A stretch of DNA of 17,748 nucleotides from the NCBI GenBank assembly GCA_913054425.1, contig CAJXJG010000014.1:1-17748 (forward strand), given 5' to 3'. Every line of letters starts with the position of its first letter. The stretch's first letter is position 1. A program made the position numbers and the translations under genes. Source of the stretch: an uncultured Fidelibacterota bacterium. GTDB taxonomy: Bacteria > Fidelibacterota > Marinisomatia > Marinisomatales > UBA8229. Below, piece by piece: positions 1-8,359 of this stretch. The notes under the pieces were generated by a model, which was not told where the DNA came from, searched no databases, and saw only the letters and a program-made list of their open reading frames with translations.

Positions 1-1140
1 ATGTTTCTCATGGTTTCCGCTATCGATCTAATCATGGTATATCTTTCTATTGAAGTTGTATCCATTTCGTCCTTCATCTTGGCAGGGTATTTGAAACAGG
101 ATCAGCGCTCCAACGAATCTTCACTGAAATATGTAATCTATGGAGCTTTTTCTTCTGGTTTGATGCTTTTTGGATTGAGCATATTATTTGGTTTAACAGG
201 AACTACAAAATTTTTCGAGATACAAAATGCACTTGCTGGGTTAGATACATCTTCCCATTTTGCTCTGATTATAGCTTCGGTTTTCATTCTTGCCGGGTTT
301 GGGTATAAAATTTCTGCTGTACCTTTCCATTTTTGGACACCGGATGTGTACGAAGGTGCACCAACTCCGGTAACAGCTTATCTTTCTGTAGCTCCCAAGG
401 CGGCTGGATTTGCCTTGTTAATTCGCTTCTTTCATACACTTTTTACCGATGGTGGATTACTGTTCGAATCGGAGAACGGAATTTCCACCATACCATGGCC
501 GCAGGTTTTAGCTGTTATATCGGTAGCTACCATGACTCTTGGCAATCTGGTGGCGATTCAGCAGTCAAGCGTGAAGAGAATGCTGGCCTACTCCAGCATC
601 GCCCATGCGGGTTATATGCTTATGGCGATCCCAATTCTATCCGGGAACGGTGTTTATGCTATTATGATTTATTTAGTAATGTATCTCTTTATGAACCTTG
701 GTGCCTTTTTTGTTGTCATTGTTGTCAAGAATAAGACCGGGGGTGAGACCTTTGAGGATTTTCGAGGTTTAGGGTGGGAGATGCCTATTGTGGGTATTGC
801 TATGGCGTTATTTATGCTTTCTCTGACAGGGATTCCCCCTACTGCAGGATTCATTGGAAAATTTTATATCTTTGCAGCGGTGATAAAAGCCGGTCCAGCT
901 TTTTACTGGCTCGTATTCGCCGGTGCCATTAATAGTGTGATCTCTTTGTATTACTATATGCATGTGGTGAAGGTGATGTTTCTGGAAGGGGATTCAAAAG
1001 AAAAACTATTGTTCCCTTCTTTCCTTGAATCTACCTTGATTATCACTTTGGCTGTCCCTACTCTGCTTTTGGGAATTTATTGGACACCAATTGCAGATTG
1101 GATATCAAATTCTTTGAGGTTTTTTCATCAGGGTATGTGA
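1..1140 (+). CDS. nuoN: NADH-quinone oxidoreductase subunit N, first copy (5'-truncated by window edge)
   Basis: This is the C-terminal 379 residues of a NuoN, an antiporter-like proton-channel subunit of the complex I membrane arm. Compared with the complete NuoN at 14887-16338, about 120 N-terminal residues are missing, so the ATG at base 1 is an internal methionine and not the true start. Key channel residues are present in the visible part: Glu18 (TM5), Lys103 (TM7, before VPFHFWTPDVYEGAP), Lys133 (TM8, APKAAGF) and Lys287 (TM12, GFIGKF). The stretch VKRMLAYSSIAHAGY is the usual NuoN/M/L broken-helix signature. The gene ends 150 bases before nuoA, so it probably closes a separate upstream nuo gene set. 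Family assignment is secure. Which complex it serves cannot be seen. Confidence 0.95.
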   Translation: MFLMVSAIDLIMVYLSIEVVSISSFILAGYLKQDQRSNESSLKYVIYGAFSSGLMLFGLSILFGLTGTTKFFEIQNALAGLDTSSHFALIIASVFILAGFGYKISAVPFHFWTPDVYEGAPTPVTAYLSVAPKAAGFALLIRFFHTLFTDGGLLFESENGISTIPWPQVLAVISVATMTLGNLVAIQQSSVKRMLAYSSIAHAGYMLMAIPILSGNGVYAIMIYLVMYLFMNLGAFFVVIVVKNKTGGETFEDFRGLGWEMPIVGIAMALFMLSLTGIPPTAGFIGKFYIFAAVIKAGPAFYWLVFAGAINSVISLYYYMHVVKVMFLEGDSKEKLLFPSFLESTLIITLAVPTLLLGIYWTPIADWISNSLRFFHQGM

Positions 1141-1290
1141 TCAAATGGGGATAAATAAAAGATATTGTTTTAATTTTTAACACTGTATGATTTAATTCTA
1201 AGAGTTTGGCTAATACTAGTGGAGAGAGCTCATATTTTGGTTGAAAATTGTAGGTCTGATTCTTAGGAACAAGTAAATTTAATACTTATT
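1141..1290 (+). promoter_or_regulatory. Intergenic leader of the nuoA operon, possible weak promoter
   Basis: This 150-base AT-rich gap is the longest non-coding stretch in the window and the natural place for a promoter of the following operon. The best sigma70-like pair I can find is TTGAAA (1241-1246), a 17-base spacer, and TAGGAA (1264-1269). That gives a good -35 but a poor -10 match, with a leader of only about 15 bases before nuoA. A second pair, TTGTTT (1165-1170) and TATGAT (1186-1191), has too short a spacer (15). No strong terminator hairpin follows the first nuoN, so read-through is possible. The promoter call is tentative. Confidence 0.25.
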
Positions 1291-1656
1291 ATGATTGAAA
1301 ATTATTTACCTATTCTTGTCGTTTTTGTGGTTGTTGCTGGATTCGTATTCGTGAGTCTCGTTGTATCGCATTTTGTAGGTCCCCGCATCTACAATCCGGT
1401 TAAAATGATGCCCTATGAGTCTGGAGTGGATCAGGTGGGTGAAACAAGGATTCGATTTTCAATCCGGTTTTTTCTTATTGCTCTCCTTTTCATCATCTTT
1501 GACATTGAAATTATTTTTTTATACCCTTGGGCGGTTGTGTTCAAAGATTTCCTTTCAATGGGGTCCTTCATTTTTTTTGAAATGGTTATTTTCCTCTTTA
1601 TCCTTGCTTTTGGTTTTGTATATGCCTGGCGAAATGGGGTTTTGGATTGGGAATAG
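1291..1656 (+). CDS. nuoA: NADH-quinone oxidoreductase subunit A
   Basis: NuoA (121 aa) is a small membrane subunit of complex I (ND3 homologue) that packs against NuoH. Its TM1-TM2 loop lies near the quinone site. Three hydrophobic helices are visible at about residues 7-29, 58-80 and 92-114. The loop contains PYESGVDQVG, followed by RFSIRFF and the signature FDIEIIFLYPWAV in TM2, all typical of the family. Serine replaces the cysteine of mitochondrial ND3 (YECG), which is common in bacteria. The length is normal. It is the first gene of the cluster, and 91 untranslated bases separate it from nuoB. No clear Shine-Dalgarno sequence precedes the ATG. Confidence 0.97.
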   Translation: MIENYLPILVVFVVVAGFVFVSLVVSHFVGPRIYNPVKMMPYESGVDQVGETRIRFSIRFFLIALLFIIFDIEIIFLYPWAVVFKDFLSMGSFIFFEMVIFLFILAFGFVYAWRNGVLDWE

Positions 1657-1747
1657 TTGGAATAAGGAATTGTGGAATCCGAAGATTGACAGAAGCTGGA
1701 AAATGTTCCGAATTTTTAATTTTGTAACTAATTAATTTTAGACAGTT

Positions 1748-2239
1748 ATGGATCAAGATTATATTAAATCAAATGTTCTGACTACAACTTTGGAGAGTGC
1801 TATAAACTGGGGAAGAAAACATTCGCTCTGGCCAATGCCCTTTGGCACCGCTTGTTGCGGAATTGAGTTTATGGCCGTGCTTGCTTCCCGCACAGACTTA
1901 GCCCGTTTTGGTGCGGAAGCGATCCGATTTTCACCTCGCCAGTCTGATTTGCTCATCGTTGCCGGCAGGATATCAATCAAGATGATGCCGGTTCTCATTC
2001 GAATTTATGAGCAGATGCCGGAACCAAAATGGGTCATTTCTATGGGAGCTTGTGCTTCCAGCGGTGGTGTATTTGATACATACAGTGTGATTCAGGGTAT
2101 AGATCGGTTTATCCCCGTTGATGTCTATGTTCCTGGTTGTCCTCCACGTCCAGAAGGTGTAGTTGATGGTCTGATGAAACTCCAGAAGAAAGTGGGAAAA
2201 GAGAAACTATCTGATTATACAACTTCCAATACCAGTTGA
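1748..2239 (+). CDS. nuoB: NADH-quinone oxidoreductase subunit B
   Basis: NuoB (163 aa; PSST/Nqo6 homologue) carries [4Fe-4S] cluster N2, the last electron carrier before quinone. The four expected cluster ligands are visible: the tandem cysteines Cys36-Cys37 in FGTACCGIEF, Cys102 in MGACASSGG and Cys131 in YVPGCPPRPE. The conserved segment FSPRQSDLLIVAGRI (61-75) is also present. The N terminus (WGRKHSLWPM) lines the quinone pocket in homologues. The start is preceded by a very AT-rich region without a recognisable Shine-Dalgarno sequence. The stop codon directly abuts the nuoC ATG, which suggests coupled translation. Confidence 0.98.
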   Translation: MDQDYIKSNVLTTTLESAINWGRKHSLWPMPFGTACCGIEFMAVLASRTDLARFGAEAIRFSPRQSDLLIVAGRISIKMMPVLIRIYEQMPEPKWVISMGACASSGGVFDTYSVIQGIDRFIPVDVYVPGCPPRPEGVVDGLMKLQKKVGKEKLSDYTTSNTS

Positions 2240-2743
2240 ATGCCGCTTGCGAAAACGTTTTCCTTTATAAAAGATAAATTCCCAGAATCCGTTTATGATG
2301 TAACGGAGAGTTCTGGGGAGCAGATTTTTCATATCCGAAGTGAGGTCGTTCGTGATGTACTTGAGATATTCAAGGAGAAGGGATTCAACTTCTTAGCTGA
2401 TATCACTGCGATCGATAATTTAACTCTGGGTGGTTTCGAACGCTATGCCGTTGTCTATCACCTCCTTTCTCACGATTCCCTTGAAAGAGTAACAGTAAAA
2501 GCATATGTCGCTGAAGATAAACCATCTATTCCTTCCGTAGAAAAATTGTGGAAAACTGCCGATTGGCAAGAACGGGAAATATATGATTTATTCGGTATAA
2601 CTTTTGACGGACATCCAAATATGGTGCGCATTATGAATCCTGACGATTTCACTGGTCATCCGCTACGAAAGGATTACCCCAGACTTGGAAATAAAGAAAG
2701 AGATGATTATCCTGTGATCAAACCAGCCTTTAAAAGAAAATAA
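2240..2743 (+). CDS. nuoC: NADH-quinone oxidoreductase subunit C
   Basis: NuoC (167 aa; 30-kDa/Nqo5 homologue) is a peripheral-arm subunit without cofactor that helps hold NuoD. The complex I 30-kDa signature is clear in the C-terminal half: WQEREIYDLFGITFDGHPN (109-127), then RIM and the GHPLRKDYP end (139-147). Residues 1-100 form the usual mixed alpha/beta domain, with FLADITAID at 51-59. It is a stand-alone NuoC and not fused to NuoD as in enterobacteria. The ATG follows the nuoB stop with no gap, and nuoD begins 10 bases downstream. Confidence 0.97.
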   Translation: MPLAKTFSFIKDKFPESVYDVTESSGEQIFHIRSEVVRDVLEIFKEKGFNFLADITAIDNLTLGGFERYAVVYHLLSHDSLERVTVKAYVAEDKPSIPSVEKLWKTADWQEREIYDLFGITFDGHPNMVRIMNPDDFTGHPLRKDYPRLGNKERDDYPVIKPAFKRK

Positions 2744-2753
2744 AGTTGATGTA

Positions 2754-3953
2754 ATGAAAATAACTGAGAAACCGCTTGAGACTGAAAGAATGGTACTGAA
2801 TTTTGGTCCGCATCATCCTTCCACCCATGGGACCTTGCGTATCATCATGGAATTAGATGGTGAAACTGTTGTGAAAGCCACACCGGAGATTGGATATCTT
2901 CATTCAGGGTTTGAAAAACTTGGGGAGGACCTGGATTTTAACCAATATATTACTATTACAGACCGAATGAACTATTTATCACCTCTTTGTAACAATGTTG
3001 CCTATGCCCTGGTGGCTGAAAAACTCATGGATATTGAAGTGACAAAACGTACACGGTATATTCGGGTATTGTTATCTGAATTAAGTCGAATTGCCGATCA
3101 TATTTTGAATATTGGCATGCTGGCAGTGGACTTGGGGGCATTGACATCATTTCTTTACGGTTTCCGGCTGCGGGAAGATATTTACGATCTTTTTGAGATG
3201 GCGACCGGAACCCGCCTCACTACTAGTTATACCTTGGTTGGCGGTCTCATGCGGGATCTTCCTGAGGGCTACGGCAAGGAAGTAAATCGAGTGCTGGTTG
3301 AAACTGATAAAATCGTCAATGATATCGAAACTTTACTGAATAAAAATCGAATCTGGCAGGATCGCACGAAAGAAATTGGTGTGATCTCTAAAGAAGATGC
3401 GATTTCCTACGGCTTATCCGGTCCTATGGCGCGCGCATCGGGTATTGATTGGGATCTCCGTGTTAAAGAACCGTACTCAAGTTATGAAGATTTTGACTTT
3501 GATGTTGTCATTGCCTTAAACGGTGATGTTTTTGATCGGTATTTAGTCCGGACAGAAGAGATACGCCAAAGCATGAAAATATGTCGACAAGCGCTTGAAA
3601 AAATGCCGTCAGGAGATGTTATTATTGATCCGGGGTTAGGATACAGCCTTCCCCCGAAGGATGAGGTATATAATTCCATTGAAGGGTTGATATATCATTT
3701 TGAGGTTACTATGCCAAATCGAGGAATGATGCCGCCAGTTGGTGAAGCATACGTACCCACAGAATCTCCTAATGGTGAACTTGGTTTTTACCTTGTGAGC
3801 GATGGAACAAGGACACCTTATCGGGTTCGAACAAGACCTCCGTCACTCATGAACTATTCAATTTTTTCTAAACTCATTGAGGGACATATGTTGTCTGATG
3901 CACCAGCTATTATTGGGAGCATTAACGTAATTGCGGGAGAATTAGACAGATGA
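2754..3953 (+). CDS. nuoD: NADH-quinone oxidoreductase subunit D
   Basis: NuoD (399 aa; 49-kDa/Nqo4 homologue) forms the quinone-binding pocket together with NuoB and NuoH. It derives from the large subunit of NiFe hydrogenases, and the nickel-ligating cysteines are absent as expected. The quinone-site loop GPHHPSTHG (18-26) and Tyr74 in TDRMNYLSP match the conserved His and Tyr that contact the quinone head group. PEIGYLHSGFEKLGE (44-58) is the next family signature; Ser replaces the Arg of mitochondrial proteins (HRG), as in other bacteria. The C-terminal PPSLMNYSIF and ends with an intact VIAGELDR. Its stop overlaps the nuoE start in ATGA. Confidence 0.98.
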   Translation: MKITEKPLETERMVLNFGPHHPSTHGTLRIIMELDGETVVKATPEIGYLHSGFEKLGEDLDFNQYITITDRMNYLSPLCNNVAYALVAEKLMDIEVTKRTRYIRVLLSELSRIADHILNIGMLAVDLGALTSFLYGFRLREDIYDLFEMATGTRLTTSYTLVGGLMRDLPEGYGKEVNRVLVETDKIVNDIETLLNKNRIWQDRTKEIGVISKEDAISYGLSGPMARASGIDWDLRVKEPYSSYEDFDFDVVIALNGDVFDRYLVRTEEIRQSMKICRQALEKMPSGDVIIDPGLGYSLPPKDEVYNSIEGLIYHFEVTMPNRGMMPPVGEAYVPTESPNGELGFYLVSDGTRTPYRVRTRPPSLMNYSIFSKLIEGHMLSDAPAIIGSINVIAGELDR

Positions 3954-4441
3954 GTAATAAGGATATCCATGAAGATTCCTTTCAGTATACCGATTCCGAC
4001 AAAGTAGAAAAGATTTTCTCACAATATCCTGATAAGCGATCAGCGACACTCCCTCTTCTGCATTTAGCCCAAACCCAGGGAGGATATATCACGAGTGCAA
4101 TTATTAATACAGTCGCCAAACTCACGGAAATACATCCTGCTGAGGTTATGGATTGTGTATCTTTTTATACCATGTTTTATAGTCGTCAACAGGGCACCTA
4201 CAAACTTCAGGTGTGTCAGACACTCTCATGCAGTTTAAATGGAGCTGATGACATTGTAGACCATATCACTCAAAAGTATGGGACACAACCGGGGGAGACA
4301 ACATCCGATGGTAAATTTACTTTATTGAAAGTTGAATGCCTCGGTTCATGCGGGACTGCTCCGGTGATTCAAATTAACGATGATTATCATGAAGGACTTT
4401 CAATTAAAGAATTGGACATATTGTTGGATTCTATCCCGTGA
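3950..4441 (+). CDS. nuoE: NADH-quinone oxidoreductase subunit E
   Basis: NuoE (163 aa; 24-kDa/Nqo2 homologue) has a thioredoxin-like [2Fe-2S] domain that holds cluster N1a next to the FMN of NuoF. The four cysteine ligands are Cys89 and Cys94 (VCQTLSC) and Cys130 and Cys134 (ECLGSC). The N-terminal helical part contains LPLLHLAQTQGGYI (34-47) and the MDCVSFYTMF segment (67-76), both family hallmarks. The ATG overlaps the nuoD stop by four bases, and the nuoE stop overlaps the nuoF GTG start by four bases, so D, E and F are probably translationally coupled. Its presence with NuoF and NuoG argues that the complex uses NADH. Confidence 0.98.
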   Translation: MSNKDIHEDSFQYTDSDKVEKIFSQYPDKRSATLPLLHLAQTQGGYITSAIINTVAKLTEIHPAEVMDCVSFYTMFYSRQQGTYKLQVCQTLSCSLNGADDIVDHITQKYGTQPGETTSDGKFTLLKVECLGSCGTAPVIQINDDYHEGLSIKELDILLDSIP

Positions 4442-5736
4442 GCACTTTTGAACCAGTCCTGACCAGCAATATTACGAAGGAAAATTCCCATACTCTCGAT
4501 TTCTATCAGAGTATCGGGGGATATAGCGCTATTAAAAAGGTGCTGTCTATGTCTCCTTTGGAGGTAATTGATGTAGTGAAGGCATCAAATCTTCGTGGAC
4601 GTGGCGGTGCCGGTTTTCCGACTGGTTTAAAATGGAGTTTTGTTCCAAAAGACTCCGAAAAACCAATATATCTTATCAACAATGCTGATGAAAGTGAACC
4701 GGGAACATTCAAGGACAGACTGTTAATGAACAAGGCACCTCATCAAATGTTGGAAGGGATGATCATTGCTTCCTATGCCATTGGATGTCATACCTCATTT
4801 ATTTACATTCGAGGTGAATTTTACCGGGAATATATGCTGCTGGAAAAGGTAGTAGCCGAAGCGTATGAAAATAATTTATTGGGTGATAATATCCTCGGTT
4901 CAGATTACAGCCTGGATGTTGTTATACATCGCGGAGCAGGAGCTTACATATGTGGGGAAGAGACTGGACTGATTGAATCTCTTGAAGGCAAAAGAGGGTG
5001 GCCAAGGATTAAGCCCCCTTTCCCTGCTATTGAGGGTTATCTTCAATGCCCAACAGTAGTAAATAATGTTGAAACCCTTTCCTGCCTTCCTCATATCATC
5101 ACTCGCGGGGCGGATTGGTTTCAATCCATTGGTCCTGAAAAAGGCCCGGGCCCCAGGCTTTTCTGTGTATCCGGGAGAGTAAAAAATCCCGGGGTTTTTG
5201 AGGAACCCATGGGTATTGATCTTAAAGATTTAATTTTTGAAAAGGCTGGCGGGATCACCAATGATAATAAACTGAAAGCCGTTTTCCCCGGTGGTTCCTC
5301 CTCCGCAATTCTAACTGCAGCTGAAGCGATTGATGTGAAAATGGATTTTGAGGAATTAGCAAAGAAGAAAACCATGCTGGGTTCGGCTGGTGTGATTGTT
5401 ATGGATGAAACGGTGGATATGGTTCATGCCTGTCTTAATATAGCCCGTTTCTATGCTCATGAGTCTTGTGGTCAATGCACCCCCTGTAGGGAAGGAACTA
5501 CATGGTTGGTAAAAATGCTGACTCGAATGGTTAAGGGCAGGGGTACGTTAAAAGATATCAATATGCTATTTGAAATTACGGATAATATTGGCGGTTTAAT
5601 TGATTTTTCAAAAGGGAGTTATGGGAAAACAATCTGCCCATTTGGAGAAGCGGTCGCTTGGCCGATAAGAAGTTTCGTCGAAAAGTTTAAGGATGAATTT
5701 ATAAAATATTTACCCCAGGAAAAGGTCGCTGCCTGA
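4438..5736 (+). CDS. nuoF: NADH-quinone oxidoreductase subunit F (FMN and NADH binding)
   Basis: NuoF (432 aa; 51-kDa/Nqo1 homologue) binds NADH and FMN and holds [4Fe-4S] cluster N3. The glycine-rich NADH/FMN motif RGRGGAGFPTGLKW is at 53-66, NNADESEPGTFKDR at 81-94 and the FMN-site segment ICGEETGLIESLEGKRG at 171-187. Cluster N3 ligands are Cys344, Cys347 and Cys350 (ESCGQCTPCREG) and Cys400 (KTICPFGEA). The start is GTG at 4438, overlapping the nuoE stop in GTGA. It fits the neighbouring overlaps and a normal protein length. The nuoG ATG shares one base with the stop codon (TGATG). Confidence 0.98.
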   Translation: MSTFEPVLTSNITKENSHTLDFYQSIGGYSAIKKVLSMSPLEVIDVVKASNLRGRGGAGFPTGLKWSFVPKDSEKPIYLINNADESEPGTFKDRLLMNKAPHQMLEGMIIASYAIGCHTSFIYIRGEFYREYMLLEKVVAEAYENNLLGDNILGSDYSLDVVIHRGAGAYICGEETGLIESLEGKRGWPRIKPPFPAIEGYLQCPTVVNNVETLSCLPHIITRGADWFQSIGPEKGPGPRLFCVSGRVKNPGVFEEPMGIDLKDLIFEKAGGITNDNKLKAVFPGGSSSAILTAAEAIDVKMDFEELAKKKTMLGSAGVIVMDETVDMVHACLNIARFYAHESCGQCTPCREGTTWLVKMLTRMVKGRGTLKDINMLFEITDNIGGLIDFSKGSYGKTICPFGEAVAWPIRSFVEKFKDEFIKYLPQEKVAA

Positions 5737-7325
5737 TGCCCTTATTGAAAATAGATAGCCTGGAAATCGAAGTAGAAAAAGGGACAACGGTGCTACAAGC
5801 AGCCATGGTGAACGGAATAGAAATTCCTTACTACTGTTACCATCCAGCGCTGGAGATTGTGGGCAGCTGCCGCATGTGTCTGGTGGAGGTGGAGGGAATG
5901 CCTAAACTTCAGGTATCCTGCAACACATTTGTCGGGGAAGCTCCTCCTGAACGTAAAATTGAGGGCAAGTATGATATGGTTGTGAATACACACAATGATT
6001 TGGTAATACAGGAAAGAAAAAACGTATTGGAATTCCTGCTTTTAAATCACCCGCTGGATTGTCCTGTCTGCGATCAGGCTGGTGAATGCTATCTTCAGGA
6101 TTACTCTTTTAAATTTGGTAACGCTCATAGTCGATTTGATGAAGATAAAAGAGTCCGCCCAAATGAGTATCTTGGTTCACAGATTGTCATCAATCACAAC
6201 CGATGTATCTTATGCAGTCGTTGTATTCGTTTCACGCGTGAAATTTCCGGTACCAGTGAATTGTTTGTTGAAGCACGGGGAAATAAATCAAAAATAGCAG
6301 CGCTTGAAGATAAGCCCCTTGATAATCTTTTAGCGGGTAACGTGGCAGATATTTGTCCCGTTGGAGCGCTTTTAAGCACGGATTATATCCACAAAAATCG
6401 GATTTGGAATTTAAAAAAACAACCTTCTGTATGTCAGGATTGCAGTGTGGGGTGTAATGTTGATGTGTTTTATCAAAAAGATAAAATTTTACGCCTAACT
6501 CCAAGGGAAAATCATGATGTGAATGGTTACTTCATGTGTGATATAGGACGATACGGTTTCCACCGCTTTGAAGATCTAGACCGAATCACAACACCGATGG
6601 CGAGATCGAATGGGTCGTTTAGTGCAGTAAGCTGGGATGAGGCAATCAGGAAAACGGCAGATAAGCTCGGTGATGAAGGAGCAAAAATTGCTGGAATTGT
6701 GTCTCCTTTTCACACCAATGAAACAAATTTTATGCTGGGACAAATTATAAATGGTCCGACAGGCACACTACCTCAAATGAATGATGAAGAAATAATTTAC
6801 CAATCAGGCTTCCGGATTAGCAATGATCGCTCTCCCAACAGGCGTGGTATGAGTGATGTCTGTCCGGCATTATTGGAAGATTTGGTTTCAGAAATCGACA
6901 ATCAGGACGTACGGATGATATATGTCTTGGATGATGGGATCGATAGAGAAATTGATGATGTTTGGAAAAAGATCTTGGCTAAAATGGATTTCGTAGTTGT
7001 GCAAACCTATGCCATGACGACCTTAGCACAATCAGCCAACATCATTTTACCGGGCCCGGCACCCTATGAGCGGGAGGGCACCATCACCAATGATGGGGGT
7101 CGTGTTCAATGGCTGCGGCCGTCCTTGCCAATGAAAGGTGAGTCCCGAGCCGATTGGGAAATTTTAATGATGGTAATGAAAGCACTGGATAAAGATGCAC
7201 AGGATTTTACAGATATTGGTCAGGTTATGAAGGATATGGGTGAAAAGTTTCCAGCTTACGATGGTCTGTCTTTCTTTCGATTAGGGCCACATGGTATGTC
7301 ATTAAATGGAAGGGCAAACGGGTAA
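5736..7325 (+). CDS. nuoG: NADH-quinone oxidoreductase subunit G, short form with N7-type cluster motif
   Basis: NuoG (529 aa; 75-kDa/Nqo3 homologue) conducts electrons from NuoF to NuoI. The N-terminal [2Fe-2S] domain has Cys34, Cys45, Cys48 and Cys62. His105, Cys109, Cys112 and Cys118 form the His-C3 cluster N5 site, and Cys157, Cys160, Cys163 and Cys207 the N4 site. A further CxxCxxxC-x27-C motif (Cys233, Cys236, Cys240, Cys268) is the off-path N7-type cluster found in some bacteria. The C-terminal molybdopterin-oxidoreductase-like part (from about 280) is short. Family members in E. coli and Thermus are roughly 780-910 aa, so about 250-380 residues of the inactive domain are missing. It still keeps the SANIILPGPAPYEREGTITN-type segment (433-452). 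The reading frame is clean, so this looks like a natural short form and not a broken gene. Confidence 0.96.
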   Translation: MPLLKIDSLEIEVEKGTTVLQAAMVNGIEIPYYCYHPALEIVGSCRMCLVEVEGMPKLQVSCNTFVGEAPPERKIEGKYDMVVNTHNDLVIQERKNVLEFLLLNHPLDCPVCDQAGECYLQDYSFKFGNAHSRFDEDKRVRPNEYLGSQIVINHNRCILCSRCIRFTREISGTSELFVEARGNKSKIAALEDKPLDNLLAGNVADICPVGALLSTDYIHKNRIWNLKKQPSVCQDCSVGCNVDVFYQKDKILRLTPRENHDVNGYFMCDIGRYGFHRFEDLDRITTPMARSNGSFSAVSWDEAIRKTADKLGDEGAKIAGIVSPFHTNETNFMLGQIINGPTGTLPQMNDEEIIYQSGFRISNDRSPNRRGMSDVCPALLEDLVSEIDNQDVRMIYVLDDGIDREIDDVWKKILAKMDFVVVQTYAMTTLAQSANIILPGPAPYEREGTITNDGGRVQWLRPSLPMKGESRADWEILMMVMKALDKDAQDFTDIGQVMKDMGEKFPAYDGLSFFRLGPHGMSLNGRANG

Positions 7326-8359
7326 TGGACCTTTTGGGTTTTATTATTATTTGTGTGAAGGTGCTGGTTGTTTTTGCAGCTACAATGTTTACGGTTCTTG
7401 CCCTGATTTATGCTGAAAGGCGAATATCAGCATTTATGCAGGGAAGGATCGGACCTAATCGTGTAGGGCCGAAAGGAATTCTTCAACCTATCGCGGACGG
7501 CATAAAATTTCTTATGAAAGAGGATATCATCCCGGCAAGCGTTGATAAACCAATCTTTATTCTAGCTCCGGCTATTTTATTGGTGCCAGCAATGATGACT
7601 TTTGCAGTGATTCCATTTGGCTCAAATATCACTCTCTTTGGTAGAGAAATCCCCTTGCAGATAGCTGATGTGAATGTGGGTATTCTCTACATCCTTGCCC
7701 TGACCAGTATTGGAGTCTATGGAATTGTACTGGCCGGCTGGTCTTCCAATAATAAGTATTCACTCCTAGGTGGACTTCGATCCGCAGCACAGCTTATCAG
7801 TTATGAATTGGCAATGGGACTTGCAGTCATAAGTATAATCCTTCTGGCGGGATCATTGAAATTGAATGACATTGTTGCTGATCAGCAGGGATATTTTTTT
7901 TCTTGGAATGTTGTTAAACAACCGGTGGCTTTTCTTATATTTTTAGTTGCCACTTATGCAGAAACTAATCGGCTTCCATTTGATCTTTCGGAGGCGGAAC
8001 AGGAGTTAGTGGGAGGATACCATACGGAATACAGCAGTATGAAATTTGCAATGTTCTTTATGGCTGAATACGCTAATATGATCACAGCTGCGGCGTTAAC
8101 TGTTACTTTATTTTTTGGTGGTTGGGATGTCCCTTTAATCAATGAGGCTTCTTTAGGAATGGTTGGGGTTTTACTATCGGTCATATCTTTTATTCTGAAA
8201 ATGGCATTCTTTTTATTTCTCTTTATTTGGGTTCGTTGGACTTTTCCCCGGTTTCGATATGATCAATTAATGAAACTGGGATGGAAGGTCATGCTTCCTA
8301 TAGCCCTCATAAATATTTTTATTACTGCTGGGTATCTTAGTATCACTGCTTTAGTCTAG
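7325..8359 (+). CDS. nuoH: NADH-quinone oxidoreductase subunit H
   Basis: NuoH (344 aa; ND1/Nqo8 homologue) is the eight-helix membrane subunit that closes the quinone channel and connects the peripheral arm to the proton path. Signatures are all present: ERRISAFMQGRIGPNRVGPK (31-50), QPIADGIKFLMKED (54-67), GGLRSAAQLISYELAMG (149-165), ETNRLPFDLSEAEQELVGG (213-231) followed by YHTEYS, and WVRWTFPRFRYDQLM (302-316). The acidic residues of the second and third loops, which line the E-channel in homologues, are kept. Its ATG shares a base with the nuoG stop (TAATG), and its TAG stop shares a base with the nuoI GTG start. Confidence 0.98.
   Translation: MDLLGFIIICVKVLVVFAATMFTVLALIYAERRISAFMQGRIGPNRVGPKGILQPIADGIKFLMKEDIIPASVDKPIFILAPAILLVPAMMTFAVIPFGSNITLFGREIPLQIADVNVGILYILALTSIGVYGIVLAGWSSNNKYSLLGGLRSAAQLISYELAMGLAVISIILLAGSLKLNDIVADQQGYFFSWNVVKQPVAFLIFLVATYAETNRLPFDLSEAEQELVGGYHTEYSSMKFAMFFMAEYANMITAAALTVTLFFGGWDVPLINEASLGMVGVLLSVISFILKMAFFLFLFIWVRWTFPRFRYDQLMKLGWKVMLPIALINIFITAGYLSITALV

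Noticed and set aside
1417..1428. Serine in the NuoA loop (YESG) where mitochondrial ND3 has cysteine
   Set aside because: Serine at this place is common in bacterial NuoA, so it is not an anomaly.
1698..1722. GGAA-AATG-TTCC hairpin followed by a T-rich stretch between nuoA and nuoB
   Set aside because: A four-base-pair stem is within chance in AT-rich DNA, and a terminator here would cut the operon after its first gene.
2901..2910. Serine in NuoD (LHSG) in place of the arginine of mitochondrial homologues (LHRG)
   Set aside because: The position varies among bacteria (Thermus-type proteins also lack the Arg), so no functional loss is implied.
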